Positions 1-6,032 are shown, numbered from the stretch's first letter. The stretch is DNA of 7,183 nucleotides from Methylophaga sp. (GCA_013139345.1 WTAY01000171.1:1-7183); one strand, 5' to 3'. Numbers and translations are program-made. The notes: generated by a model not told the origin, from the letters alone.

Positions 1-526
1 CAGTGGTGATAATCATCATCGTTGTTGGGCCATAAACACAAAAACCGGCACAGACTTGCTCGGTGCCTTTTTGCATAAAGTGTTCAACAGTAGGTTCAGT
101 CACACCGTCTGGACAACGTAGAATTGAAAATATCGTGCCTACAGACAGGTTTATATCAATATTAGACGAACCGTCTAAAGGATCAAAAGCAATAAGATAT
201 TTACCTTTGGGCATATTGTCAGGAATTTGAATAATTTCTTCAATTTCTTCAGATGCCATAGCAGCTAAATGGCCGGTCCAATTCAGGTGATCAACCATGA
301 CATCGTTGGTAATGATATCTAGTTTTTTCTGAACTTCACCTTGTACATTTTCAGACTCTGCTGCACCGCCAAGCCCAATAATACCGCTTCGATTGACTAG
401 GTGAGATATTTTTTTACAGGCACTGACAATATCATTCATCAACTCTGAAAACTCACCCGTTGACTGCGAATGAGCACGTTGTTGTTCGATAATAAACTGA
501 GTAATCGACTTACCTATATCTGACAT
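1..526 (-). CDS. fbp: Fructose-1,6-bisphosphatase class I, N-terminal 175 residues (C-terminus outside window)
   Basis: Hydrolyses fructose-1,6-bisphosphate to fructose-6-phosphate in the cytoplasm (gluconeogenesis and, in autotrophs or RuMP methylotrophs, sugar-phosphate regeneration). The reading frame is open from ATG at 526 to the window edge and starts MSDIGKSITQF. Class I hallmarks are the metal-binding acidic stretch MASEEIEE (about residues 90-97) and the signature FDPLDGSSNID (114-124), followed by the sugar-phosphatase core up to VCAGFCVYGPTT. The family is about 330 residues, so roughly half is present. A purine-rich AGGGG (533-537) lies 6 nt before the ATG and supports this start. 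The gene is co-directional with the GIY-YIG gene upstream but separated by 208 nt containing palindromic repeats, so it probably has its own promoter. The identification is firm. The role in C1 metabolism is inferred from the neighbouring fhc genes. Confidence 0.95.
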   Translation of the reverse strand, partial: MSDIGKSITQFIIEQQRAHSQSTGEFSELMNDIVSACKKISHLVNRSGIIGLGGAAESENVQGEVQKKLDIITNDVMVDHLNWTGHLAAMASEEIEEIIQIPDNMPKGKYLIAFDPLDGSSNIDINLSVGTIFSILRCPDGVTEPTVEHFMQKGTEQVCAGFCVYGPTTMMIITT

Positions 527-547
527 TTATATCCCCTAAAATAACTC

Positions 548-575
548 CGTCATTCTCGCGAACGCGGGAATCCAA
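548..575 (+). repeat. 28-bp palindromic repeat, unit 1 (plus orientation)
   Basis: Starts CGTCAT and ends AATCCAA. The arms ATTCTCGCG (552-560) and CGCGGGAAT (563-571) pair with one T-G wobble and would form a hairpin with a GAAC tetraloop. It is one of six 28-bp units of the same family in this window and lies in the leader of fbp, 22 bp from the start codon. Unit 2 faces it in inverted orientation about 95 bp away. Confidence 0.8.
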
Positions 576-586
576 CGATTTAACTA

Positions 587-595
587 AGTATACCA
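587..595 (-). promoter_or_regulatory. Possible extended -10 promoter element for fbp
   Basis: On the minus strand the sequence reads TGGTATACT, which fits an extended -10 (TGn followed by TATACT, one mismatch to TATAAT). The hexamer 17 nt upstream is GCATAC, a poor -35, as extended -10 promoters allow. Immediately upstream is the dyad CTGCT-aa-AGCAG (599-610), which would overlap the spacer and could be an operator. Transcription from here would start near 580 and put palindromic repeat unit 1 at the 5' end of the fbp leader. Assigned from pattern only. Confidence 0.35.
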
Positions 596-670
596 AACCT
601 GCTTTAGCAGTATGCCTTCCTTCAGAGAATAACTTCACCCTGTACGATATTTTCAATATTTATAGGCTTT

Positions 671-698
671 ATGGATTCCCATTTTCATGGGAATGACG
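671..698 (-). repeat. 28-bp palindromic repeat, unit 2 (minus orientation)
   Basis: The plus strand starts ATGGATTCCC and ends GGGAATGACG, so the unit reads CGTCATTCCC on the minus strand. The arms ATTCCCAT (675-682) and ATGGGAAT (687-694) are a perfect 8-bp inverted repeat around the loop TTTC. It lies 37 bp beyond the stop of the GIY-YIG gene. A truncated copy in the opposite orientation, AGTCATTCCGTGAG, follows at 706-719. Confidence 0.8.
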
Positions 699-705
699 CT
701 TCCTT

Positions 706-719
706 AGTCATTCCGTGAG
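706..719 (+). repeat. Half unit of the palindromic repeat family
   Basis: AGTCATTCCGTGAG resembles the first half of the 28-bp unit (CGTCATTCCCGTGA) with one base missing, and it lacks the second arm. It sits between unit 2 and the GIY-YIG stop codon. It is probably a decayed or truncated copy, but a short match such as this could be chance. Confidence 0.4.
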
Positions 720-734
720 TATGAAGTTCACTCC

Positions 735-1001
735 TTAACAAATGCTCGGATATAGATCAGTCCAAGCAGAATTATGTTCTTCTATTAATTCAATCTTCCA
801 GTCTCTATTCCATTTCTTCAATTGATTTTCTCGCGTAATAGCTGAATCCATTTCTTGGTGAAGCTCATACCAAACTAAATCATGCACTTGGTATTTTTTA
901 GTAAAACCTTCGACTTCATTATGCTTGTGTTGCCAAACCCGCTTAATAAGATCAGACGTAACACCAATATAAAGCGTCCCCTTCCGCTTACTTGCCAGCA
1001 T
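735..1001 (-). CDS. Small GIY-YIG nuclease domain protein, N-terminally shortened by an amber codon (probable pseudogene)
   Basis: The 88-residue frame carries the YIG half of the GIY-YIG fold (TLYIGVTSDL, Y11-I12-G13), the conserved arginine in LIKRVWQHK (R21) and the likely metal-binding glutamate in AITRENQLKKW (E58), matching single-domain GIY-YIG proteins of about 90-100 residues. The first motif strand (the GIY position, here CVY) is missing from this frame. It is encoded just upstream: reading in frame from an ATG at 1022 gives M-K-stop-P-C-V-Y-M-L-A-S, with TAG at 1016-1014 where family members usually have a sense codon. The internal ATG at 1001 has no Shine-Dalgarno sequence. The gene is therefore either inactivated or needs readthrough of the TAG. 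It is flanked on both sides by copies of the palindromic repeat. Family identification is firm, function is unknown, and activity is doubtful. Confidence 0.8.
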   Translation of the reverse strand: MLASKRKGTLYIGVTSDLIKRVWQHKHNEVEGFTKKYQVHDLVWYELHQEMDSAITRENQLKKWNRDWKIELIEEHNSAWTDLYPSIC

Positions 1002-1026
1002 GTAAACACAGGGCTATTTCATTTAT

Positions 1027-1056
1027 TACTATCCATAACTACTTGCTACTATCCAT
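1027..1056. repeat. Short direct repeat TACTATCCAT, two copies
   Basis: The 10-bp sequence TACTATCCAT occurs at 1027-1036 and exactly again at 1047-1056, a 20-bp period. It covers the region just upstream of the original GIY-YIG start, and its second copy runs into repeat unit 3. It may be a small duplication produced when the repeat or gene was inserted, or slippage. Confidence 0.6.
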
Positions 1057-1082
1057 GGATCCCCGCGTTCGCGAGGATGACG
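1055..1082 (-). repeat. 28-bp palindromic repeat, unit 3 (minus orientation)
   Basis: The plus strand starts ATGGATCCCC and ends GAGGATGACG. The arms ATCCCCGCG (1059-1067) and CGCGAGGAT (1070-1078) pair with one mismatch, which becomes a U-G wobble in RNA read from the minus strand. It lies upstream of the GIY-YIG gene in the same orientation as unit 2 downstream of it, so the nuclease gene is bracketed by direct copies of the unit. On the minus strand it lies between fhcC and the GIY-YIG gene. Confidence 0.8.
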
Positions 1083-1105
1083 TTGATGGTTATAATAAAA
1101 CACCT

Positions 1106-1133
1106 TATCATCCTCGTTAAAACGGGAGTCTAG
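1106..1133 (+). repeat. 28-bp palindromic repeat, unit 4 (degenerate, plus orientation)
   Basis: TATCATCCTCG at the start and AACGGGAGTCTAG at the end align over the full 28 bp with the other units, with several substitutions that weaken the hairpin. It forms an inverted pair with unit 3, with the CGTCAT-type ends facing each other across 23 bp. It looks like an older, decaying copy. Confidence 0.6.
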
Positions 1134-1147
1134 GGCTATCTAACCAA

Positions 1148-1181
1148 GCTTGAATTTAGCATATATCCTTAAATTTCAGCT
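1148..1181 (-). other. Imperfect hairpin downstream of fhcC
   Basis: AGCTTGAATTT (1148-1158) and AAATTTCAGCT (1171-1181) can pair at 9 of 11 positions around a 12-nt loop, 12 nt after the fhcC stop. No run of T follows on the transcribed strand, so it is not a standard intrinsic terminator. It may protect the 3' end of the mRNA or have no function. Confidence 0.3.
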
Positions 1182-1192
1182 TCGTCTACTTT

Positions 1193-2008
1193 TTAAATCT
1201 TGACTAAAATCTCACCCATACCAATACCACCAACATCACCGGCATAACGTTGAACTCGTGAGAATGAATCAACACTGGCAAATTTACTATCTAACTTCTT
1301 GAAAGAGTTAAATAGTAACGGTAAAAAGGCCAAAGTATGTGAACCACAATCATTAAAATTTGCACCAAGACCTGTTGATGGTGTTTGAGTTAACAACACC
1401 GTGCCCCGCTTCATGCCATAACCTAAATGAGCACCGACATCACCCAATACAGCAATAGTGCCTGAGATCATTCGACCCGCACAGTAATCACCAGCATTAC
1501 CTTCGATTAGGATGGTGCCTCGACGCATATGATCACCGGTACGATCACCTGTGTTACCAGTAACAATCACCGTACCGCCGGTCATGCCATTTTTGTATCC
1601 AGGACGAGCCCCACCAACAAAGTCACCGGCATTGCCGTTAATTTTAATCTGGCCTGACTTCATTTCACAGGCAGTATAAATACCAGTATCACCCGTTACT
1701 TCAATCTCAGCACCTTCTAAAAATAGCCCCAAATAACCACCGACATTACCCTCGATGCTAATCTTGCCTGAGGTCATGTTTCGGCCAATAAAATCGAGTT
1801 TATCAGTACTGTTTACAAATTTAATATCTGTAGCATCATCACCTGAAAGTTCAAATAAACTATCAACTCGTTCTGAAGAGTTACCAATTACGAGTTCAAT
1901 GGCAGCAATATCTGCGAGTGATTTATCCGCTAATAAATCAGTTGTTAATGGTGAACAATCAATACGTTGTTTCGCAGAAGTAGTTAATGTAAATGTTAAT
2001 GCACTCAT
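1193..2008 (-). CDS. fhcC: Formyltransferase/hydrolase complex subunit C (FhcC, FwdC/FmdC family)
   Basis: Structural subunit of the cytoplasmic complex that converts formyl-H4MPT to formate. The 271-residue protein has an N-terminal region of about 75 residues, then seven turns of a right-handed beta-helix of the glutamate-synthase C-terminal type. Turns begin near residues 78, 97, 116, 142, 161, 180 and 199 with pattern M-x-x-G-x-I-x-I-x-G-N-x-G. The period is exactly 19 residues except for a 7-residue insertion (ARPGYKN region) between turns 3 and 4. This is the organisation of archaeal FwdC, without any extra ferredoxin domain. It is last in the operon, and its ATG overlaps the fhcD stop (ATGA). 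An AGGAG (2017-2021) 8 nt upstream supports the start. Catalytic function is not expected. Its role is assembly with FhcA, FhcB and FhcD. Confidence 0.95.
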   Translation of the reverse strand: MSALTFTLTTSAKQRIDCSPLTTDLLADKSLADIAAIELVIGNSSERVDSLFELSGDDATDIKFVNSTDKLDFIGRNMTSGKISIEGNVGGYLGLFLEGAEIEVTGDTGIYTACEMKSGQIKINGNAGDFVGGARPGYKNGMTGGTVIVTGNTGDRTGDHMRRGTILIEGNAGDYCAGRMISGTIAVLGDVGAHLGYGMKRGTVLLTQTPSTGLGANFNDCGSHTLAFLPLLFNSFKKLDSKFASVDSFSRVQRYAGDVGGIGMGEILVKI

Positions 2009-2901
2009 GCCATTATCTCCTGCAAGTGGAAGTGGAATGGACCGAGCTTGCCACCATAATTACCCGCGCTAATTCGACGAATACCATTCGCTGCACCAAG
2101 ATCACATACTGCTTGAATACCAACACGCATGGCAACATCAATATCTTCTTTTGTTAAGCCATCAATCACGATTTCCATTACTGATTCAACTTCAGGTGAT
2201 AAGTCACTTTTTGTTTGACCTTTTAAAGTCGGACAAAAGGCATCATTCGTTGATGCATTCAATGCTTTGAATTTTGAGCCTACTTTTGAACCAGAGCGAA
2301 CAACACCACCAGGGAATGGCATGATCACGTTAGGACATTTTTTCATTTCAACAACCGCTGCTTCACAGGCTGCCAAGGCTTGTGCTTGAGACTCCGCTAA
2401 GACAAGGAAATTACCACCACCGACAGAAGCTTGAACACCTGTTTTTTCTTGGGTTAAAAACTCACCATCCATAACTGGAATTCGCCAGTAACGTTTGCCA
2501 TCAATCATTTTTGAAATTTGGAAGCCATCACCAAAAAATCGTAGGTTTTGACCAAGTGCAATTTCAGTTTCACTTTCTAGACCTGAAAACAACGCTGATG
2601 TAGGTGAAGTAAGTACACACTGACCAGAACGGGTTTCAACTTGTTTTGCAAGACTTTTTCCACCCATTGCAAAGATTAAGATTGATACACCAGGACGGCC
2701 ATCGGGTGTTTCACTAGGATCTAATACTTTTTCAATACCTGCTTCACAACCACAGGCAATAACCGAAGTAGCAAAACCGGTAAAGGTTTGTGCTGAAATC
2801 ATTGCCCACTTTGCATTCAATGCCGTGATGATTAAGCGCGTTCCTTTCATTGGAAAGGCTTCAGCAAAGGTTTCATCAATTGTTACACCATTGATAATCA
2901 T
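2005..2901 (-). CDS. fhcD: Formylmethanofuran:tetrahydromethanopterin formyltransferase (FhcD, Ftr family)
   Basis: Transfers the formyl group between N5-formyl-H4MPT and a methanofuran-type carrier. In methylotrophic bacteria it runs toward formyl-carrier, which FhcA then hydrolyses. The 298-residue length equals the usual Ftr length. The N-terminus MIINGVTIDETFAEAFPMKGTR and the segments SVIACGCEAGIE (46-57), TPDGRPGVSILIFAM (65-79), CPNVIMPFPGGVVRSGSKVGSK (189-210) and the ending YGGKLGPFHFHL are typical of the family. The ATG overlaps the fhcA stop by 4 nt (ATGA), and a perfect AGGAGG (2908-2913) stands 6 nt upstream, the best ribosome site in the window, which should help give equal translation with FhcA. 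The stop overlaps the fhcC start in the same way. Identification is firm. Confidence 0.97.
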   Translation of the reverse strand: MIINGVTIDETFAEAFPMKGTRLIITALNAKWAMISAQTFTGFATSVIACGCEAGIEKVLDPSETPDGRPGVSILIFAMGGKSLAKQVETRSGQCVLTSPTSALFSGLESETEIALGQNLRFFGDGFQISKMIDGKRYWRIPVMDGEFLTQEKTGVQASVGGGNFLVLAESQAQALAACEAAVVEMKKCPNVIMPFPGGVVRSGSKVGSKFKALNASTNDAFCPTLKGQTKSDLSPEVESVMEIVIDGLTKEDIDVAMRVGIQAVCDLGAANGIRRISAGNYGGKLGPFHFHLQEIMA

Positions 2902-4565
2902 ATCTTGCCTCCTGCATGTAAAGGCTGCACGGTGATACTACCTCGACCATCATCTACAATCTCATCATCACTGATTTTGAAGTTACCCATTTTTTGAGTG
3001 TGATATTTATCAAAATATGGTTTCAATGATTTCTCAATACTATTGTCATATTCAGGTTTCACCACATGCGTTGTACCCCATGTGACTTCAACAATTTCAC
3101 CATCTTTTACGACCATCGTACCGTCTTTGAATACATAATCTGGTTTGGTAAACATCTTCTCGCGATCTTCATTATCGGTATAAACGGTAATATCAGCACC
3201 CGCCCCCACACTTAGGCTACCGCGATCAGCAAGGCCAACTAATTTAGCTGCACCAGCACGCGTCATAATGGCAATTTCATAAAGCGTATATTCACGATCT
3301 AATGAAGCCAAGTGACTCGCTTTCTGAGCTTCTGGATGCAATGTCGATAAGATATCGTTACGGAATGTTTTATCCATTAACAATCGAATCAAATGTGGAT
3401 AACTGGTGAACGGTGCACCATTTGGGTGATCGGTTGTTAAGAATACACGCCATGGATCATCTACCATCAAGAATGTTTCTAAACCAATCATCCATTGCAA
3501 GGCATTTACATAACTTTGATCTTTATATTTGAATGGCAATACACCACAACCTGCATCACACTCAATATCCATACACACCCATTTATTAGGGCTTGCGAAT
3601 GGATGAGCGGCATGTTGACGCATATTATCGCCCGAAGCAGTCACGGTTTGACCAAATAAAATCTGACCAACATCGGCTGTAATATTTTTATGTTTGTTAA
3701 TCACTTCAGCGATTTGAGCTGAACCTGATGAGAACTTAAAGTCACCTTCAGTACCGTAACTATGGAACTGAATATGCGTCATATGCATCGGCAAACCGTT
3801 AATACCTTCCATCGTATCAATAGTCATTTCTAAGTTACCCGCCACACCCAGATTACAGCCATGAACATGTAGGGGATGCGGTACGCCGAGCTCTTTTACC
3901 GCCGTCGCCAAGCGCATTAAAATATCGCGAGGTGTGATGCCGTAAAATTTATTCTTTTCATCTAAATCAAGTTTACGTTGATTAAATTTGAAGGCGTTAA
4001 TACCACCCGGATTCACCACTTTCACACCAATGGCATGACTATGTGTCATCGTCCAAGCAACATAGTTATTAATCGCTTCTTGATCACCATTTGATGCCAT
4101 CATTCTAAGTAGGAAATCATCACTACCCAACATGACATACCCCCCTTTATCGATGATCGGTGTATCACCCATTTCCATATGTGCTTGGCGCGCATTAATT
4201 GGCAAGATTGCAGGCTCAAAACCCGCGGTATAACCCATTTCAGCATAACGATAACCTGCTGTTAATGTACTCGGTGCAGCATGGCCACAACCACTTCGCA
4301 TTAACTCGGTTCTAGCTACAACATCTGCAGCATGATCTTCTGGCAACATGGTGCGAGCAATATTAACCTTACCGCCACCAATATGAGTGTGCATATCTAT
4401 CGCACCCGCCATTATCACTTTGCCTCGTACATCAATTTCTTTATCAAATTGACCATCACTTGGGGCGCTTACAATTTTCCCATCACGGATATAAATATCT
4501 TTAACTTCGTTATTGATACTATTGGCCGGATCGTAAATTCTGCCGCCTGTTAGTTTTGTTAACAT
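2898..4565 (-). CDS. fhcA: Formyltransferase/hydrolase complex subunit A, amidohydrolase (FhcA, FwdA/FmdA family)
   Basis: Hydrolase subunit that releases formate from the formylated methanofuran analogue. The 555-residue protein is an amidohydrolase-superfamily TIM barrel of normal FwdA length. Visible metal-site residues are the D-x-H-x-H motif (D57, H59, H61), a lysine in GVKVVNPGG (K182) at the place of the carboxylated bridging lysine, HVH (H233, H235), H264 in MTHIQFH, and D379 in LTTDHPNGAP. The full binuclear-metal set therefore seems intact. Their exact ligand roles are inferred from the archaeal homologue. The FwdA-typical segment ECDAGCGVLPF (335-345) is also present. The start at 4565 has an AGGGG about 11 nt upstream, rather distant. 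The gene is separated from fhcB by 192 nt containing two palindromic repeats, but its 3' end overlaps fhcD by 4 nt. Confidence 0.97.
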   Translation of the reverse strand: MLTKLTGGRIYDPANSINNEVKDIYIRDGKIVSAPSDGQFDKEIDVRGKVIMAGAIDMHTHIGGGKVNIARTMLPEDHAADVVARTELMRSGCGHAAPSTLTAGYRYAEMGYTAGFEPAILPINARQAHMEMGDTPIIDKGGYVMLGSDDFLLRMMASNGDQEAINNYVAWTMTHSHAIGVKVVNPGGINAFKFNQRKLDLDEKNKFYGITPRDILMRLATAVKELGVPHPLHVHGCNLGVAGNLEMTIDTMEGINGLPMHMTHIQFHSYGTEGDFKFSSGSAQIAEVINKHKNITADVGQILFGQTVTASGDNMRQHAAHPFASPNKWVCMDIECDAGCGVLPFKYKDQSYVNALQWMIGLETFLMVDDPWRVFLTTDHPNGAPFTSYPHLIRLLMDKTFRNDILSTLHPEAQKASHLASLDREYTLYEIAIMTRAGAAKLVGLADRGSLSVGAGADITVYTDNEDREKMFTKPDYVFKDGTMVVKDGEIVEVTWGTTHVVKPEYDNSIEKSLKPYFDKYHTQKMGNFKISDDEIVDDGRGSITVQPLHAGGKI

Positions 4566-4602
4566 CTTCTATTCAACCCCTATTTAGTAGGATTTTTGTT
4601 TA

Positions 4603-4631
4603 ATTCTATTTGAGAATTCATAATGATTAAA
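4603..4631 (-). promoter_or_regulatory. Possible secondary promoter before fhcA
   Basis: On the minus strand TAGAAT (4603-4608) could be a -10 box, with TTTAAT (4626-4631) 17 nt upstream as a weak -35. The proposed -35 falls in the dyad at 4621-4641. The unusually wide fhcB-fhcA gap makes an internal promoter plausible, but the evidence is sequence pattern alone. Confidence 0.2.
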
Positions 4632-4641
4632 CTCATCATTA
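4621..4641. other. Perfect 7-bp inverted repeat in the fhcB-fhcA gap
   Basis: TAATGAT (4621-4627) and ATCATTA (4635-4641) are exact inverted copies around a 7-nt spacer. The AT-rich dyad lies between the palindromic repeats and the fhcA start. It could be an operator or a weak RNA hairpin. In AT-rich intergenic DNA such dyads also arise by chance. Confidence 0.4.
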
Positions 4642-4664
4642 AAAACCTGAAAAAAGCCATCTTT

Positions 4665-4692
4665 CGTCATCCTCGCGTACGCGGGGATCCAT
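4665..4692 (+). repeat. 28-bp palindromic repeat, unit 5 (plus orientation)
   Basis: Starts CGTCATCCTCGCG and ends GGGGATCCAT. The central 20 bp at 4669-4688 are self-complementary apart from one T-G pair, centred on GTAC. It forms an inverted pair with unit 6, 24 bp away, and the pair lies inside the fhc operon between fhcB and fhcA. Confidence 0.85.
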
Positions 4693-4716
4693 GGGCCGCG
4701 AAGCCAATCACAATCG

Positions 4717-4744
4717 TTGGATCCCCGTTTTCACGGGGATGACG
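4717..4744 (-). repeat. 28-bp palindromic repeat, unit 6 (minus orientation)
   Basis: The plus strand starts TTGGATCCCCG and ends GGGGATGACG. ATCCCCGT (4721-4728) and ACGGGGAT (4733-4740) are a perfect 8-bp stem around loop TTTC. The flank CAACGATT on the minus strand matches the flank of unit 1, so similarity between copies extends past the hairpin. The unit ends 13 bp from the fhcB stop. Units 5 and 6 could pair with each other to form one long stem. Confidence 0.85.
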
Positions 4745-4757
4745 GACTTGTGAATAG

Positions 4758-6032
4758 TCATAATTCTTGCTCAACGGCTGTCAGTACATCAAATGTACTC
4801 GGCAAACCACTGTCACGTAATTTTCTTAATGGTACTGATACAACGCCATCAGTACGAAAAGCTCGACCCGCATGATCTATTCCCGGTGTACCTACTGGAA
4901 TAAAGACTTCTGGTTCTTGCGCAAATGTCATTCCTGAACGCCCTAAAACTATTGTTTTAGCATTCGATTGAGGTGGTGTTCGATCAACATTAAAACTAGA
5001 AATCCAGACTAAGGTATCCACTTCATCATTTTCTAGCATGCGAGCTGTGTCTGATAGGTACGGATCATAATCAGGATAGCCACGATTAAAGTTAGTCCTC
5101 ATCGGAAATCCAGACTGCCATGCAGAGACTTGATTAACCGTTATTCCACCTTCTTTCCCACCTAAAGGTAAACCACTTGAACGGGTGTCTAAATTAAGTT
5201 CTTTAACCATTTCACACACGGTTTGCACTGTCGCTTCAGCATGAGAAAACTCTAAATGCCCTGCTGCCCATGCTACTACTGAATATTTTGCTTGTTTTAA
5301 TTGTTCAGCTAGAACCGCTAAATCACTCACGGCAATATCACCCACTTGCTCAGCTTGAATACCCTTGCCTTTGACTAATGCACGCAATACAGAGATTACT
5401 TCTGGTAAATCAGCATCTTCACAGGCCAAGACTTGTGCTTTTTTACCTTTTGGGGAGGTTGAAGCATCACCAGATGGACGCTTACCTAAATAAACGACTT
5501 GGCGAGATTCAATCTCTTGGTCAAACATGCTTTCTTCATTCCACACCATGCGCTCAAAAAAGCGAGGGTATTCTGATTCAAGATCACTACCAATAATTAG
5601 CAATAAATCAACACGATTTCTGACTTCGGTTAATGTCGTCACCATCCAGCCGGTATCTTGCAAAACAAGTGTATTTCTAAAGCCCGCTTCAGAATCCATA
5701 TTATCAACCGTTGCACGACTTTTATCAGCTAATGCCATTGCAGATCGGGCACCATTCAAATCAGTTGCCATTCCACCAATAACGGGTTGCTTGCTTGTCC
5801 GTATTAAGTCGGCGATATGCGTTACCGCTTCATCCAAAGATACATCCTTACCATTCACTCTCGGCGATGTATCTGTAATTGGAGTTTCAAAGCCTTTTTT
5901 TGTTACCGCATCGCCATTTTCAATAATAGATACATTATTACCCTCAACTTTGATGATCAAATCATCAGAGGCAATACCACAAAATGGGCTTGGTACTTCT
6001 TGCCAAACGCCAGCGTCGGTCATTTCTGTCAT
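4758..6032 (-). CDS. fhcB: Formyltransferase/hydrolase complex subunit B (FhcB, FwdB/FmdB-like, cofactor site lost)
   Basis: Homologue of the catalytic subunit of archaeal formylmethanofuran dehydrogenase, here a 424-residue structural or carrier-binding subunit of the Fhc hydrolase complex. Family segments are PFCGIASDDL (16-25), IIGSDLESEYPRF (146-158), LGGKEGGITVNQVSAWQSGFPMR (290-312), and the C-terminal VGTPGIDHAGRAFRTDGVVSVPLR. The archaeal C-x2-C-x3-C cluster motif is reduced to S15-x2-C18-x3-S22. The segment DNMDSEAGFRN (110-120), where archaeal enzymes carry the Cys or Sec that binds Mo/W, has no cysteine. This matches the bacterial FhcB type. The start at 6032 has AAGGA 7 nt upstream. 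It is the first gene of the fhc cluster, 214 nt after the SPOR gene, and is followed by a 192-nt gap before fhcA. Confidence 0.93.
   Translation of the reverse strand: MTEMTDAGVWQEVPSPFCGIASDDLIIKVEGNNVSIIENGDAVTKKGFETPITDTSPRVNGKDVSLDEAVTHIADLIRTSKQPVIGGMATDLNGARSAMALADKSRATVDNMDSEAGFRNTLVLQDTGWMVTTLTEVRNRVDLLLIIGSDLESEYPRFFERMVWNEESMFDQEIESRQVVYLGKRPSGDASTSPKGKKAQVLACEDADLPEVISVLRALVKGKGIQAEQVGDIAVSDLAVLAEQLKQAKYSVVAWAAGHLEFSHAEATVQTVCEMVKELNLDTRSSGLPLGGKEGGITVNQVSAWQSGFPMRTNFNRGYPDYDPYLSDTARMLENDEVDTLVWISSFNVDRTPPQSNAKTIVLGRSGMTFAQEPEVFIPVGTPGIDHAGRAFRTDGVVSVPLRKLRDSGLPSTFDVLTAVEQEL

Noticed and set aside
1014..1016. Pyrrolysine or other recoding of the amber codon in the GIY-YIG gene
   Set aside because: There is no pyl gene or recoding signal in the window, and homologues are expected to have an ordinary residue at this non-catalytic position. 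A simple nonsense mutation is the more economical explanation.
882..1133. An 83-codon plus-strand frame containing YPWIPAFARMT
   Set aside because: It runs antisense to the GIY-YIG gene and the IPAFARMT part is simply the translation of palindromic unit 3. It shows no domain or ribosome site, so it is not a gene.
4650..4692. Intrinsic terminator between fhcB and fhcA
   Set aside because: Unit 5 forms a strong stem, but the run of six T on the transcribed strand begins about 13 nt after the stem, too far for a standard terminator. Partial termination remains possible but is not annotated.
548..4744. CRISPR array
   Set aside because: The repeats are palindromic, of mixed orientation and irregularly spaced, with no uniform spacers or cas genes. 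They fit a REP-like dispersed family instead.
4758..6032. Functional Mo/W formylmethanofuran dehydrogenase subunit
   Set aside because: The cysteines expected for the cluster and for the metal are absent and no ferredoxin-type subunits are encoded nearby, so the bacterial FhcB assignment is preferred.
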